Positions 22,213 to 31,334 of a stretch of 64,000 nucleotides of DNA are shown here, piece after piece. The notes under the pieces were generated by a model. That model searched no databases. It was given only the letters and a program-made list of their open reading frames with translations, and had not been told where the DNA came from. Position numbers and translations under genes: made by a program. Source of the DNA: Gimesia chilikensis (GTDB lineage: Bacteria; Planctomycetota; Planctomycetia; Planctomycetales; Planctomycetaceae); NCBI RefSeq assembly GCF_008329715.1, contig NZ_VTSR01000005.1, positions 434,001 through 498,000 of the forward strand, written 5' to 3'. The number at the start of each line of letters is the position of its first letter. Position 1 is the stretch's first letter.

Positions 22213-22719
22213 CTACCTGGGAGCCAGCACCATGATCATATTCCGACCGCTGGCCATTGAGGGAGCCTGCTCCACTTTTGCCAGATCGGAAAGCTTTTCC
22301 TGGATTTCTCCGAGGATGGTCCGGCCGAGTTCGTGGTGCGCGTTTTCACGACCACGGAACATGATATTGAATTTGACCTTGTCTTTCTGCTCCAGAAACT
22401 TCCGGGCGCTTTTCAGCTTGAACTCAATGTCATGTTTGCCGATTTTCGGACGCATCCGGATTTCTTTCAGATGCACCTGATGCTGCTTGGTGTTTTTGCT
22501 GGTCTTCTTTTTACGCTCGTACTTCAGCTTCCCGTAGTCCATGATACGACAGACGGGGGGCTTTGCGTCTGAGGCCACTTCCACCAGATCCAGGTTGGCC
22601 TCCATCGCTAACTTCAATGCTTCCGCTGTGGGGATCACTCCGAGTTGTTCCCCGTCTTGATCAATGACCCGCACCGGACTGATCCGGATCTGGTCATTAA
22701 GTCTCTGCGTTGTTTCGAT
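22213..22719 (-). CDS. infC: Translation initiation factor IF-3
   Basis: 168 residues from the proposed AUC start. IF-3 binds the 30S subunit and proofreads start codon and initiator tRNA. The N-domain has [16 protein letters not shown], the basic linker is [25 protein letters not shown] in part, and the C-domain contains [16 protein letters not shown] and [13 protein letters not shown]. There is no ATG near the conserved start. The frame contains ATC at 22719 with a good AAGGAG nine bases upstream; a TTG at 22746 has none. infC is known to use rare start codons (AUU in E. coli) for autoregulation, so AUC is plausible. rpmI and rplT, the usual neighbours, do not follow. Confidence 0.93.
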   Translation of the reverse strand: METTQRLNDQIRISPVRVIDQDGEQLGVIPTAEALKLAMEANLDLVEVASDAKPPVCRIMDYGKLKYERKKKTSKNTKQHQVHLKEIRMRPKIGKHDIEFKLKSARKFLEQKDKVKFNIMFRGRENAHHELGRTILGEIQEKLSDLAKVEQAPSMASGRNMIMVLAPR

Positions 22720-22811
22720 TGCTTGTTTCTCCTTGTATCGAATCAAGAAATTGGTTTTGTGTCCCGCTAAGTACTTTCAAAAGTCGGGAAACACACTCTC
22801 TGACTACTGAT

Positions 22812-22843
22812 ATGAAAAAAGAACATCTCTGCAGGAGATGCCT
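22812..22843 (-). terminator. Hairpin plus T-tract upstream of infC
   Basis: On the minus strand, CATCTC - CTGCA - GAGATG is followed by TTC and six Ts. It lies about 95 bases upstream of the infC start and about 190 bases downstream of the TolC-like gene. It could end that transcript or act as a leader attenuator for infC. The stem is only six pairs plus wobble pairs. Confidence 0.45.
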
Positions 22844-23031
22844 TTGCCGCATACCAGATTCCAGTTATACATTCTGGCTAAAATATACTGTTACATCTTA
22901 AGTTATATCAATCGGCAAAAAGTGGCAAGTAACATTGATACACTATTTTATCCGAAATCGCTTCACTGGGACTGAACTTTGAACCGGTTACGCCCTCAGT
23001 TTCAGCGGTATTTTCATCGAGAAGAGTCTGT

Positions 23032-25563
23032 TCATCTGTCGGATGAATCTGCCTCTTTCAGTGGAAATCGCTTTACTTCGCCCGAAAAATCCCTCAAATT
23101 CCGCTGCTGCTCAGCGGGAATCGCCACGGGCTCCCAGCGGGGGCCGGAATTCCGGTAATTTTTAAAGGGATCCTGCTCTCCCGCACGGCCACGTACCGGG
23201 AATTCCGGAATCTGGTGCTGACGGGCTGCTCGCAGGCTCGGTTCGAACTCGACACCTGGCGAGGAGTTAAAGTTCGCTCCCGGCTGAGGAGCCGGTTCCG
23301 ACAGCGGAAGCGTTACAGCGGATGAATCAGCTTCCGTTCCCAGGAAAGCGGCCTTCAGTGTCGCAGATGCTTCACGTTGAGAGGGTGCCGGAGGAATGAA
23401 AGCAGTGCCATCGGGACCTGGTTGAGTTCCCTGCAGATTCTGGATGGCAGCCGCGGATTCCGCTGGTTCACTGAAATCGATCGACTGAATTTTTTCATTC
23501 ACAGGTGCTGCTGCAGATTCACTCTGCACGCCGGGTACCGGCGGTGCTGGTGTCTGAGGCATTGCTTCCGGAGCAGGAGCAACCGGCTCGGGTGGTGCTT
23601 CGCCCGGGGTCAGCAGCTGAGGATAAACGCCCCGCGAAATCTCACCCGTATAGAGTGGTGCTGCTGCGATGTTCCGGACACGCCCTTTCAGACGATCCCG
23701 CTCTGCTGCATCCATGTAGGCTTTCTGAGGCCAGCCCCCTTCAGCCAGGAAAATGTTGTTATACGACAGCAGCGAGCCTTTCTCAAACTGCACGTTCTTA
23801 ACCGCGAGGGCATACTCGACCAGCGAACGATAGTAACTGCTGTCTGCTTCGGCCTGACGACGCTGTGCTTCCAGCAGCAGGTCCAGGGTCGCATTGTCTG
23901 ATTCATAAGCCGCCTGCACTGCCGCTACTTCCTGTCGGGCCGCATGACGACGGTTGAAGGTTGTCTGCATCACAGAGTACGCCCGATCGACATCGGCGAT
24001 GGCGTTACTCAGACTCTGTACCACGGTCCGTTCCTGTTCATGCAGGATCGCCCGGCTGCGTGCCAGCTGCAGTTCTGCGTTTCGCATGGCTGCATGCGCC
24101 TGCCGACGTCCCAGGGGCACAGAGAATTCCAGCCCCAGCTGCCATTCCTGCAGATTTCCATCAAACAGGGTATTCAGAGCACCTTCGTATGGTCCGGGAT
24201 TGGAACCTTCGGCCAGGAAGTTCTTACCAAAGCCACGCCAGCGATACCGGCCAATCAAATCGAGTTCGGGCAGCAGGAAGTTTTCGTTGGCCTGCAATTC
24301 CAGTTCGTATTTTTTGATCGCCCAGCGCTGACGACGAATTTCGGGGCGACGGTCCAGCGATTCCACCAGGGTCTCTTCCCAGTCGAAGTCAACACGAGCC
24401 AGCGATGGTTCATCTGCCGGACGAATCAGTCGGCCGTCATTGATCGGAATGCCCATCAGCTTACGCAGGCGTCGTTCTGCAACATACACACCGTGATTGC
24501 TCTGGAAGGTTCCGCCCTGGCTGCCGTTGTTGGTATGCGTGCCATTCAGCAGTCGACCGCTGAGTGCATTTTCCACTTCGGCCTGATAGCGGAAATACTG
24601 TTCGCGGGCCTGCGCTTCTTTTTCAGCTTCGCCGCCACGACGTCCATTTTCATACAACGCATGAATCCGCCGCCAGGTTTCCAGTGCGGAATCGCGGGCC
24701 ATGATTTTCGCATCGAGATCGCGATAACCGAAATACAAATCCCAGTAAGCGTTTTCAACGTCGCTCACCAGGTTACGGACGGCTATCTCGAATTCGCCGA
24801 GGCTGATGTCAGTATTCATGCGGGCGATGATCACACCGTTGATCACTCCCGGCGTGTTACTCGGTCCGGCCAGCTGGTTGAAATCGATTCCGCCTCCCCG
24901 CAACAGCGGATGACGGAATTCCATTTCGATATTGTTCTGGTAGGCGTGGGGGAACTGGTTACCGGGCGAGTTATTGGCATCGTAGTCGATGTAGTCCCGC
25001 AGGGTAAATTCAGTACCGGTCATGGCACGCTTGGTCAGCTGCGCCTGGATCACCATTGCATCCTGTCGCAACAGACGGGTACCACCGCCGAAGAAGACGT
25101 TGTTCAACGCCTTGTCATTCTTCTCAAAAAACGTACTCGCTGACAGCGTGGCATCATAGGCGCTTAGTGCCGCAGGCACGCCATATCGCGGGTCCGACTC
25201 GGTAATGGCAGGATCGTATTTCGTGGTCACTGCAGCCGGCGTATTTAATGAAACGCCACCTACATCACCCAGCACCTTGGAACTCTCCAGTGCCATCCGG
25301 ACTGCTTCCTGCAACGAAAGATCCCAGTAATCGGGGGTTGCAGAGCTGGCGACACTCGAAGGCGCCATTGTGCCGATCGTGTCGCCTTCATCAATGGAAT
25401 CCACATTGGGATATTCGATTTCGTGAGCGACCTGCTGGTACACTTCCTCACTGTCCACAAACTCGTCCTGGATCGACTTGTTCATGAAACTGCTGCAGCC
25501 TGGCCCCAGTAGCGTAGGAGCTACCGCCAGCAGAAGCATCAATCTTGTCAGGAAATGGTTCAT
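23032..25563 (-). CDS. TolC-like outer-membrane efflux protein with long Pro-rich C-terminal extension
   Basis: 843 residues from the ATG at 25563, chosen because MNHFLTRLMLLLAVAPTLLGPGC is a lipoprotein-like signal; the longer open frame upstream looks non-coding. The middle shows outer-membrane efflux family features: repeated long helices such as ARNLV-type SLGEFEIAVRNLVSDVENAY, LRKLMGIPINDGRLI, and the second repeat QLARSRAILHEQERTVVQSL. Such proteins form the outer-membrane channel of tripartite exporters. About 200 C-terminal residues (from around 645) are Pro/Ala/Glu-rich with no recognisable fold, which is unusual. It is divergent from a GAF-HlyD adaptor gene 401 bases away, and the pair may form one export machine. 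Confidence 0.82.
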   Translation of the reverse strand: MNHFLTRLMLLLAVAPTLLGPGCSSFMNKSIQDEFVDSEEVYQQVAHEIEYPNVDSIDEGDTIGTMAPSSVASSATPDYWDLSLQEAVRMALESSKVLGDVGGVSLNTPAAVTTKYDPAITESDPRYGVPAALSAYDATLSASTFFEKNDKALNNVFFGGGTRLLRQDAMVIQAQLTKRAMTGTEFTLRDYIDYDANNSPGNQFPHAYQNNIEMEFRHPLLRGGGIDFNQLAGPSNTPGVINGVIIARMNTDISLGEFEIAVRNLVSDVENAYWDLYFGYRDLDAKIMARDSALETWRRIHALYENGRRGGEAEKEAQAREQYFRYQAEVENALSGRLLNGTHTNNGSQGGTFQSNHGVYVAERRLRKLMGIPINDGRLIRPADEPSLARVDFDWEETLVESLDRRPEIRRQRWAIKKYELELQANENFLLPELDLIGRYRWRGFGKNFLAEGSNPGPYEGALNTLFDGNLQEWQLGLEFSVPLGRRQAHAAMRNAELQLARSRAILHEQERTVVQSLSNAIADVDRAYSVMQTTFNRRHAARQEVAAVQAAYESDNATLDLLLEAQRRQAEADSSYYRSLVEYALAVKNVQFEKGSLLSYNNIFLAEGGWPQKAYMDAAERDRLKGRVRNIAAAPLYTGEISRGVYPQLLTPGEAPPEPVAPAPEAMPQTPAPPVPGVQSESAAAPVNEKIQSIDFSEPAESAAAIQNLQGTQPGPDGTAFIPPAPSQREASATLKAAFLGTEADSSAVTLPLSEPAPQPGANFNSSPGVEFEPSLRAARQHQIPEFPVRGRAGEQDPFKNYRNSGPRWEPVAIPAEQQRNLRDFSGEVKRFPLKEADSSDR

Positions 25564-25964
25564 TGAATAACCCTGGTCAGTCTGGACCACGTACCAAAAA
25601 GCTTTACACTCTCTCCTCTCATCGGCTCGAAACCGGGCTGACCCAAAGCGAATTTTCGTCATATCCGGAATATTCCATATAATCGGATAATCGAAAGGCT
25701 CACCCCAAACACCCCATATTTCGCATTCACACCATTCACACACTCTGTGAATGTTCCTGAGTCCAGCAGCCTGCATCGATCAGCGAAGCTGCGCAATGAT
25801 TTAAAGTTGTACACCAAATACTTTGGCAGCACGGTCTGCTTTTTCGTGCTCGATCCCCGCGCCGGCGAGGCAGCCGTGTTAGGATGTAGGAAACAGGGAC
25901 CTTTCCTGGCGTCCCCTGCCTGCTGGTATCAGCGGCAACCTGAAACCTTTGACTCGACAAACTG
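25564..25964. other. Divergent intergenic region, efflux channel / GAF-HlyD
   Basis: About 400 bases with no credible gene. It contains the palindrome GGAATATTCC at 25667-25676 immediately followed by TATAAT at 25678-25683, a possible -10 with an operator on the plus strand, though no good -35 box is placed correctly. Treat it as a weak regulatory candidate. Confidence 0.3.
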
Positions 25965-28028
25965 ATGACAACAGACGAATCCTCTTCCATCGAAAATGTC
26001 TGGCAGGAGATCGAAGAGCTCGTAATGGGGCTGGCGCAAATCTCACGTACCGAGATTTCCAGTCAGCGGTTCTATTCCGAACTGGTGGAGCGGGCCATCC
26101 AGGGTCTTAGCGCGCGAGGTGCCCTGCTCTGGATTCCGGATTCCCACAGGGACTTCGAACTTATCGAACAACAGGGGTTAAACCCCGAAACCGATCCGAT
26201 TCTGGGCCTGAGCCAGGAACAGGTCCATCGGCACCGGATGCTGCTCAACGAAGCCCTGCTCGAGAACGAGCCTGCCAGTATCGCCGCCGGAACTGGATTG
26301 TCGGCTGAACACCAGGGGAAGAATCCCCTCTCAGAAAATCTGATTCTCTGCCCCGTCCGCATCATGCGCGATTCGGTTGCCAGCATCGGAATCCTGGAAA
26401 TCATTCATTCCGCCCCCCGCTCTTACGCGGCTCAGGAAGGTTACCTGCGATTCATCAGCGCACTGTGTGAAATTTCAGAAGACTTCTGTCAGCACCAACA
26501 GTTGCTCAAACTCCAGGAACTGGAAACCCTCTGGGAAGAGTTCGAACGATTCTCCGAACACGTGCATCTGCACCTGGAAACACAGCAGACCGCCTACATC
26601 ATTGCCAATGAAGGGCGTCTGCTCATCAACTGTGACCGGGTCTCGGTACTGCAACGGAGCGGTTCTGCCTATCGCCTGCTGGCCGCCAGTGGAGTCGAGA
26701 GTATTGAACGCCGTTCCGAATCGGTACAACGACTGGAAACACTCGTCAATCGTATTCAGGCTTTGAATCGACCTTACTGGAACTGGGAAGCGGATCAGAA
26801 CTATCCCCCGCAGATCACCGAACCGTTGCACGCTTATCTGGACCTGGCGGCGTCCCGTTCGCTGATGATTTTCCCGTTGAAACACATCACCCAGGAATCA
26901 ACAGAACCGGTTAATAACACCCGACTGCATGACCAGAGCAGTCCCGCGGAACAGACGATTGGCGCGATCGTTGTCGAGCAGTTTCACGAAGCGAGTGCCG
27001 GCCAGACTTTTCTCGATCGTTCCCTGGCGGTAGCGCGGCACGGGGGAACGGCGCTCTATAATGCGCTACAGTATGAAAGCTTTCCTTTCTTTCCCGTACT
27101 TAAATTCTGGTCGCATTCGCCGGTTCGCAAACGACAATTGACCTGGCGGAAACTGGCGACTGCGGGCGTGGTACTGGCCGTCATCACAGCCCTGCTGATT
27201 ATGATCCCTGCTGACTTCACGATTGAAGGAACCGGCACTCTACAGCCCGTTGATCAGCAGAACATCTTCGCGACCGCAGATGGCATTGTCGATCAGATCC
27301 TCGTTCAACAGGGAGACGAAGTCACTCAAGATCAGACACTGCTCACGCTGCGTGACTCGGAACTGGAACTCGAATCCAGTCGCGTGCGGGGCGAGATCCA
27401 GACGGTCCAGAAACGTCTCGCCGTAATTCAGGCGGCACGCCTCGAACTCAATCCGACCGACGCCGATGCCCTGCAACGCGCCAACCGGCTGACTGCGGAA
27501 CAGGAAGAACTCAACGAACGCCTCAAAAGTCTGACCGAACAGCGGACCCTGTTGAAGAATCAACAGGATGCCCTGCTGCTCAAAAGTCCGATCGCGGGAG
27601 AAGTCCTGACCTGGGATCTGCAGGAGAAACTATTGGCCCGCCCGGTCCAGCGGGGGCAACGTCTGCTCACCGTAGCTCACCTCGCCGGCCCGTGGGAACT
27701 GAAAATGCAAGTACCCGACTCTGAAGTAGGACACGTACTGGAAGCGCAACGTCGAAGCGAGACGCCCCTCAATGTCTCCTTCTTATTACTGACAGATCCG
27801 GACCAGACTTATACCGGCACCGTTCAATCCATCGCAGCCACTGCGGAACCTGATCAGGAAGGAACCCCCGCCGTACAGATCACGGTCAAACTGGATCGTG
27901 AATCCATCAAGGGGCTGCGGCCGGGGGCATCGGTACTTCCTCAGATCGATTGTGGTCAACGTTCTTTGGGCTACGTCTGGCTCAGACGGTTATGGGAAAC
28001 CGTTCAACGGGAACTCTTCCTGTTCTGA
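25965..28028 (+). CDS. GAF-domain protein fused to a HlyD-type membrane fusion (adaptor) module
   Basis: 687 residues in two parts. The first ~380 residues are cytoplasmic and look like one or two GAF-type sensor domains (for example ELVERAIQGLSARGALLW and LINCDRVSVLQRSGSAYRLL). One membrane helix follows (about 395-417, LATAGVVLAVITALLIMIP). The C-terminal part is a HlyD/biotin-lipoyl adaptor: IEGTGTLQPVDQQNIFATAD, GIVDQILVQQGDEVTQDQTLL, a coiled coil about 470-540, then LLKSPIAGEVLTW and a beta-barrel. Adaptors link an inner-membrane transporter with a TolC channel; the divergent TolC-like gene supports this. No ABC or RND pump is adjacent. The sensor-adaptor fusion suggests export gated by a cytoplasmic ligand, which is inference. 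Confidence 0.8.
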   Translation: MTTDESSSIENVWQEIEELVMGLAQISRTEISSQRFYSELVERAIQGLSARGALLWIPDSHRDFELIEQQGLNPETDPILGLSQEQVHRHRMLLNEALLENEPASIAAGTGLSAEHQGKNPLSENLILCPVRIMRDSVASIGILEIIHSAPRSYAAQEGYLRFISALCEISEDFCQHQQLLKLQELETLWEEFERFSEHVHLHLETQQTAYIIANEGRLLINCDRVSVLQRSGSAYRLLAASGVESIERRSESVQRLETLVNRIQALNRPYWNWEADQNYPPQITEPLHAYLDLAASRSLMIFPLKHITQESTEPVNNTRLHDQSSPAEQTIGAIVVEQFHEASAGQTFLDRSLAVARHGGTALYNALQYESFPFFPVLKFWSHSPVRKRQLTWRKLATAGVVLAVITALLIMIPADFTIEGTGTLQPVDQQNIFATADGIVDQILVQQGDEVTQDQTLLTLRDSELELESSRVRGEIQTVQKRLAVIQAARLELNPTDADALQRANRLTAEQEELNERLKSLTEQRTLLKNQQDALLLKSPIAGEVLTWDLQEKLLARPVQRGQRLLTVAHLAGPWELKMQVPDSEVGHVLEAQRRSETPLNVSFLLLTDPDQTYTGTVQSIAATAEPDQEGTPAVQITVKLDRESIKGLRPGASVLPQIDCGQRSLGYVWLRRLWETVQRELFLF

Positions 28029-28038
28029 ACTGTGTTCC

Positions 28039-29289
28039 TTATTTCTGACCCGGGTTTTCATACCAGAACAAACCGAGCCCGCGTTTCTTGTGACGTTCTT
28101 CACAACAGAGCACATCCAGATCGCCGTCGGCGTCGAGGTCCAGCAGTTCGATGCGGTCATACTTGATTCCTTGGGGACCGCTGATTTCCCGTGGCTCCCA
28201 GTTGAACTGATCTCCGTCGCGAGAACCGCGGAGCCAGAACATCCCGGACCTGGGTGGCTCGGCATGTTCACAACTGAGGACCAGATCCAGTTGACCATCC
28301 CTGTCCAGATCTCCTACGGCAACTCCCTTTCCGCCTCCCGTGTTTGGGGGATAGGGAATGACGCGGTGATCCCATTTCAGGCCACTCTGATCCAGGCGAC
28401 GGTACCAGTGCACTTCATCGGGAGCTCGCGAAACTACCAGAATATCCTGCAAACCATCCTGGTCGAGGTCCGCCAGATGGGCAAACATCACTTCGCGATC
28501 CTGACCGCCGATCCAGTGATTTTTCCACAGCTTCCCTTTAGAACTGACGGAACCCGGATTCTCGAGCCAGCGGCATCCGCGGTGCTTCCCTTTGCGGTCC
28601 GTGGTTAACAGGTCCTGGTCACCATCGCCGTCCATGTCGACGGCATAGAGAGACATGATCCAGCCAGCCGGGGAAAGTGGATGCCATTGATAGGACGAGA
28701 GATCCCGCGGTTGACCGGTACATTCAAACCAGCCAATCTCGGCCCCCGGCCCTTTACCGGCTGCTACCAGGACTTCCCCTCCGCTATCATCCAGGCCCAG
28801 TTTCGCGGGGATGGCGAACATCCACATCATGCGATTTTTCGAGGCAGGGATCACAGCCTGCTCCCAGGCATTCTCAAACGGCTTGTCTTCTGGAGTCCAA
28901 TGTACGAAGACGGACCGCATTTTCCCTTCACAACAACTGACGACCGCCCGGCTGGTGCCTTTGTGCTCGAGATCGATCCAGGCAGCATCTTCCACCTGGG
29001 GTGTTTTACCGACGGTCAACGCAGGCCAAGCCGATTTCACCTTGTCGGGTCCCGGATTGCGGTAGATACGGGTGATGCCCCCCTCTTCCCAGCCGGTAGT
29101 CAGGTCCAGCAGACCGTCGCCGTCTATATCATACAGTTTCACGCCGTCCGCACCGCGGGAAGAGTCGTCTATGATATGGATCTGCCAGGGAGTACCGCGG
29201 TCCGGCTCCTCCGCCTGTAATGGATGCCCCAGAAGCCAGAAGCCCAGCAGACAGATCACGTTCGCGCGTTTTCTCATCAGCGTGTACAT
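28039..29289 (-). CDS. Secreted FG-GAP/VCBS repeat protein
   Basis: 416 residues from the ATG at 29289, seven bases after AGGGAG; ATGs at 29295 and 29277 are alternatives. The signal peptide is RANVICLLGFWLLGHPLQA. The mature protein holds at least five FG-GAP calcium-binding loops of the form DxDxDGxxD: LYDIDGDGLLDL, AVDMDGDGDQDL, LADLDQDGLQDI, VGDLDRDGQLDL and LLDLDADGDLDV. These repeats build a beta-propeller, common in planctomycete exported proteins. No catalytic motif is visible. It ends only ten bases from the convergent adaptor gene. Confidence 0.85.
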   Translation of the reverse strand: MYTLMRKRANVICLLGFWLLGHPLQAEEPDRGTPWQIHIIDDSSRGADGVKLYDIDGDGLLDLTTGWEEGGITRIYRNPGPDKVKSAWPALTVGKTPQVEDAAWIDLEHKGTSRAVVSCCEGKMRSVFVHWTPEDKPFENAWEQAVIPASKNRMMWMFAIPAKLGLDDSGGEVLVAAGKGPGAEIGWFECTGQPRDLSSYQWHPLSPAGWIMSLYAVDMDGDGDQDLLTTDRKGKHRGCRWLENPGSVSSKGKLWKNHWIGGQDREVMFAHLADLDQDGLQDILVVSRAPDEVHWYRRLDQSGLKWDHRVIPYPPNTGGGKGVAVGDLDRDGQLDLVLSCEHAEPPRSGMFWLRGSRDGDQFNWEPREISGPQGIKYDRIELLDLDADGDLDVLCCEERHKKRGLGLFWYENPGQK

Positions 29290-29652
29290 GTACATTCTCC
29301 CTTTTGATCCCGGTTGAACTGCGTCAGTAAGGTGCATCCTCTCTCCAGTATCCTGCCTGCGGGCTCAAATCTCAAGATTGCTTCGTATGGCAAGGAGTTC
29401 TCCGGAAAAACTGCTCGATTTTGTTGCATTTTCCTCTACTAATACAGTGTTTTCTGCCCCACCAGGCGGTCTCGAACTGAGGCACACCTGCAATACCGCG
29501 ATAACCGGATCATTCCGAATAATCGATAAAGTTTCGCGTCTGCCCCAGCCGATCATCCTTAGGTACAGGCGATTGTACGACTGATGAACAGCTTCATCAG
29601 AATGGTGGTGACCATGGATGGTCACGCTTAAATGGGGGGGAGGATACCACGA
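29290..29652. other. Divergent intergenic region, no gene seen
   Basis: About 360 bases between the FG-GAP gene and the small lipoprotein gene. I find no RNA gene or clear promoter. A purine-rich run (GGGGGGGAGG around 29634-29643) provides the ribosome site for the next gene. Confidence 0.3.
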
Positions 29653-30093
29653 ATGCGCGCAGCATTTGTCTGCATCGTCCTGGCACAGCCAATCCTGTTT
29701 TGCTCAGGTTGTCAGTGTTTCAGGGCCAGCAATCTCTATTACAACATGATCGATGATGTCAGTGACACGCAGCTGTATGCGGATCGATTCTATCGTCCCA
29801 CCTGGGACCTGACTCGTATCGGCAAGCCAGACTGGTGTCGCTCGCGATTCAACCGCTGGTGGTGCAAATGCTGCTCTGACTGCCGACCGGAATACTACTA
29901 CTCTGCCGAGGCCCGCACGGAATACAGCCGTCCTCAGCAGGACATCAGTGACGAATCGGTCGATGACCTGGTCCCTCTTCCTGAGCCAGCCACGTTTGTG
30001 CCCCCCGATCCCTACCCCAAAGGAATCGACAGCACGCCCGTGGCAGAGGATGGCCCCGAGTTAGCCCCCGCCGCAAGTGCGCCCGTTGACTGA
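29653..30093 (+). CDS. Small Cys-rich secreted or lipoprotein, unknown
   Basis: 146 residues from the ATG at 29653, which puts the hydrophobic signal at the N-terminus (RAAFVCIVLAQPILFCSGC) and GGGGAGGA upstream. The C after SG is a reasonable lipobox cysteine. The mature part has a Cys-rich basic patch, WCRSRFNRWWCKCCSDCRPEYYY, and an acidic Pro-rich tail. I do not recognise a family. It precedes another secreted hypothetical gene by 71 bases on the same strand, so the two may be co-transcribed. Confidence 0.65.
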   Translation: MRAAFVCIVLAQPILFCSGCQCFRASNLYYNMIDDVSDTQLYADRFYRPTWDLTRIGKPDWCRSRFNRWWCKCCSDCRPEYYYSAEARTEYSRPQQDISDESVDDLVPLPEPATFVPPDPYPKGIDSTPVAEDGPELAPAASAPVD

Positions 30094-30164
30094 GATGCTC
30101 AGTCTGAATCCAGCGCCAAACCAGACCCATAATCAGCGGACAGCGGAAAGAGACAGGTCACACT

Positions 30165-31286
30165 ATGATCAAAATGGACAAGACACAATTCATACAGCGA
30201 CTGGCGATTCTGGTACTGACCGTAACAACCAGCATCACAGTTCCTGCTGCATTTGTCTCCGCCCAGGATACACCCGCCAACCAACGCGATGGCCAGAGCC
30301 CGGCCCTGACGAAGTCAGCTGCCGATCAATATCTGTTAAAAGACGATGATCGGCAGCTGACTGAATTCGAACGGGAAAACCGCAGACAGGACGAACCTCT
30401 GCCCATTCCCAGCGAAGAAGAACTGATTCAAGAGTTATCCAAGGGATCCTCGACCCGCAGTGCCCGGAAAGCCTGCCTGGCCAGTCTGCCCCTGGATAAG
30501 ATGACGCCCGCCAACCGTACAAATGCCGAATACGTGCTGAAAGACATCAGCATGTTTCGCACGCTGCCCAAGATCCACCTGGATGTGAACCACTCGGCGT
30601 ACGCGTATTTCATCGCCCACCCCGATGTGGTCGTGAGCATCTGGCGACAGATGCAGCTTTCCGAATTCAAGATGTGGCAGACCGGCCCGTATTCGTATGA
30701 AGTCGATGCCGGCGACGGCACAGTGGGTACGCTGGACGTCATTTATCAGACCCCTGCCGAGTCGATCGTAGTCTGCTCGGGAGTCTATAAAAGTCCGTTA
30801 ATTGCTAAACCGATCTCAGCCAAAGCCCTGCTCCATCTGCAGACCGAATATTATCCCGGCGATGATGAGAAGCGGGATTCCATCTCACATCAGGTGACGA
30901 TGTATGTTTCGTTTCCTTCACAGACGGTGGAAGTTGCCGCCAAAATTCTGGCCCCGGTCAGTAATGCGATTCTGGACCGCAACTTCAAGGAAGTTTCCAT
31001 CTTCCTGCACATGATGACGCTGGCCATGGAACGCCAGCCCGGCTGGGTCGAACGCCTGGCGGGTAACCTGGAAGGGGTCCTGCCCATCCGTCGTCCGCAG
31101 TTGCTCAAAGTAGCAGCCCGGGTCTACATCGACGGTAAACAGCGGGAGAATCCCGAAGCACTGCGTCGTCGCCTGCAGCGACCACAGCCGATCGATCCGG
31201 TCTCACAGACCAGCGGTCAGGCTCCTCGCAAGCTGTCCAGCGACCTGCAGGTTCAGCCGATCAGTCGTGCTCAAAGCCCGAATTAA
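30165..31286 (+). CDS. Secreted protein of unknown function
   Basis: 373 residues. Signal peptide about residues 10-33 (RLAILVLTVTTSITVPAAFVSA). The mature region includes EEELIQELSKGSSTRSARKACLASLPLDKM in part, then LDVNHSAYAYFIAHPDVVVSIWRQMQLSEF and a mixed alpha/beta middle, ending in LEGVLPIRRPQLLKVAARVYIDG and a Gln/Pro-rich tail. The pattern is that of a conserved planctomycete exported protein, but I cannot assign a function. A strong terminator follows directly. Confidence 0.75.
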   Translation: MIKMDKTQFIQRLAILVLTVTTSITVPAAFVSAQDTPANQRDGQSPALTKSAADQYLLKDDDRQLTEFERENRRQDEPLPIPSEEELIQELSKGSSTRSARKACLASLPLDKMTPANRTNAEYVLKDISMFRTLPKIHLDVNHSAYAYFIAHPDVVVSIWRQMQLSEFKMWQTGPYSYEVDAGDGTVGTLDVIYQTPAESIVVCSGVYKSPLIAKPISAKALLHLQTEYYPGDDEKRDSISHQVTMYVSFPSQTVEVAAKILAPVSNAILDRNFKEVSIFLHMMTLAMERQPGWVERLAGNLEGVLPIRRPQLLKVAARVYIDGKQRENPEALRRRLQRPQPIDPVSQTSGQAPRKLSSDLQVQPISRAQSPN

Positions 31287-31294
31287 ATCAGCAT

Positions 31295-31334
31295 GTCCTC
31301 CGCGTGTTTAATACCGCGGAGGACGTCTTTTTTT
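31295..31334 (+). terminator. Strong intrinsic terminator
   Basis: GTCCTCCGCG - ten-base loop - CGCGGAGGAC, a perfect ten-pair stem followed by GTC and seven Ts. It ends the secreted-protein transcript and overlaps the last codon region of the convergent minus-strand gene, so it may serve both. Confidence 0.85.

Noticed and set aside
22213-22746. infC starting at TTG 22746
   Set aside because: No ribosome site precedes it, and it adds nine residues not expected in IF-3; AUC 22719 has AAGGAG at proper spacing.
23944-25143. 399-codon plus-strand frame opposite the TolC-like gene
   Set aside because: Shadow frame; the minus strand has clear channel motifs and a signal peptide.
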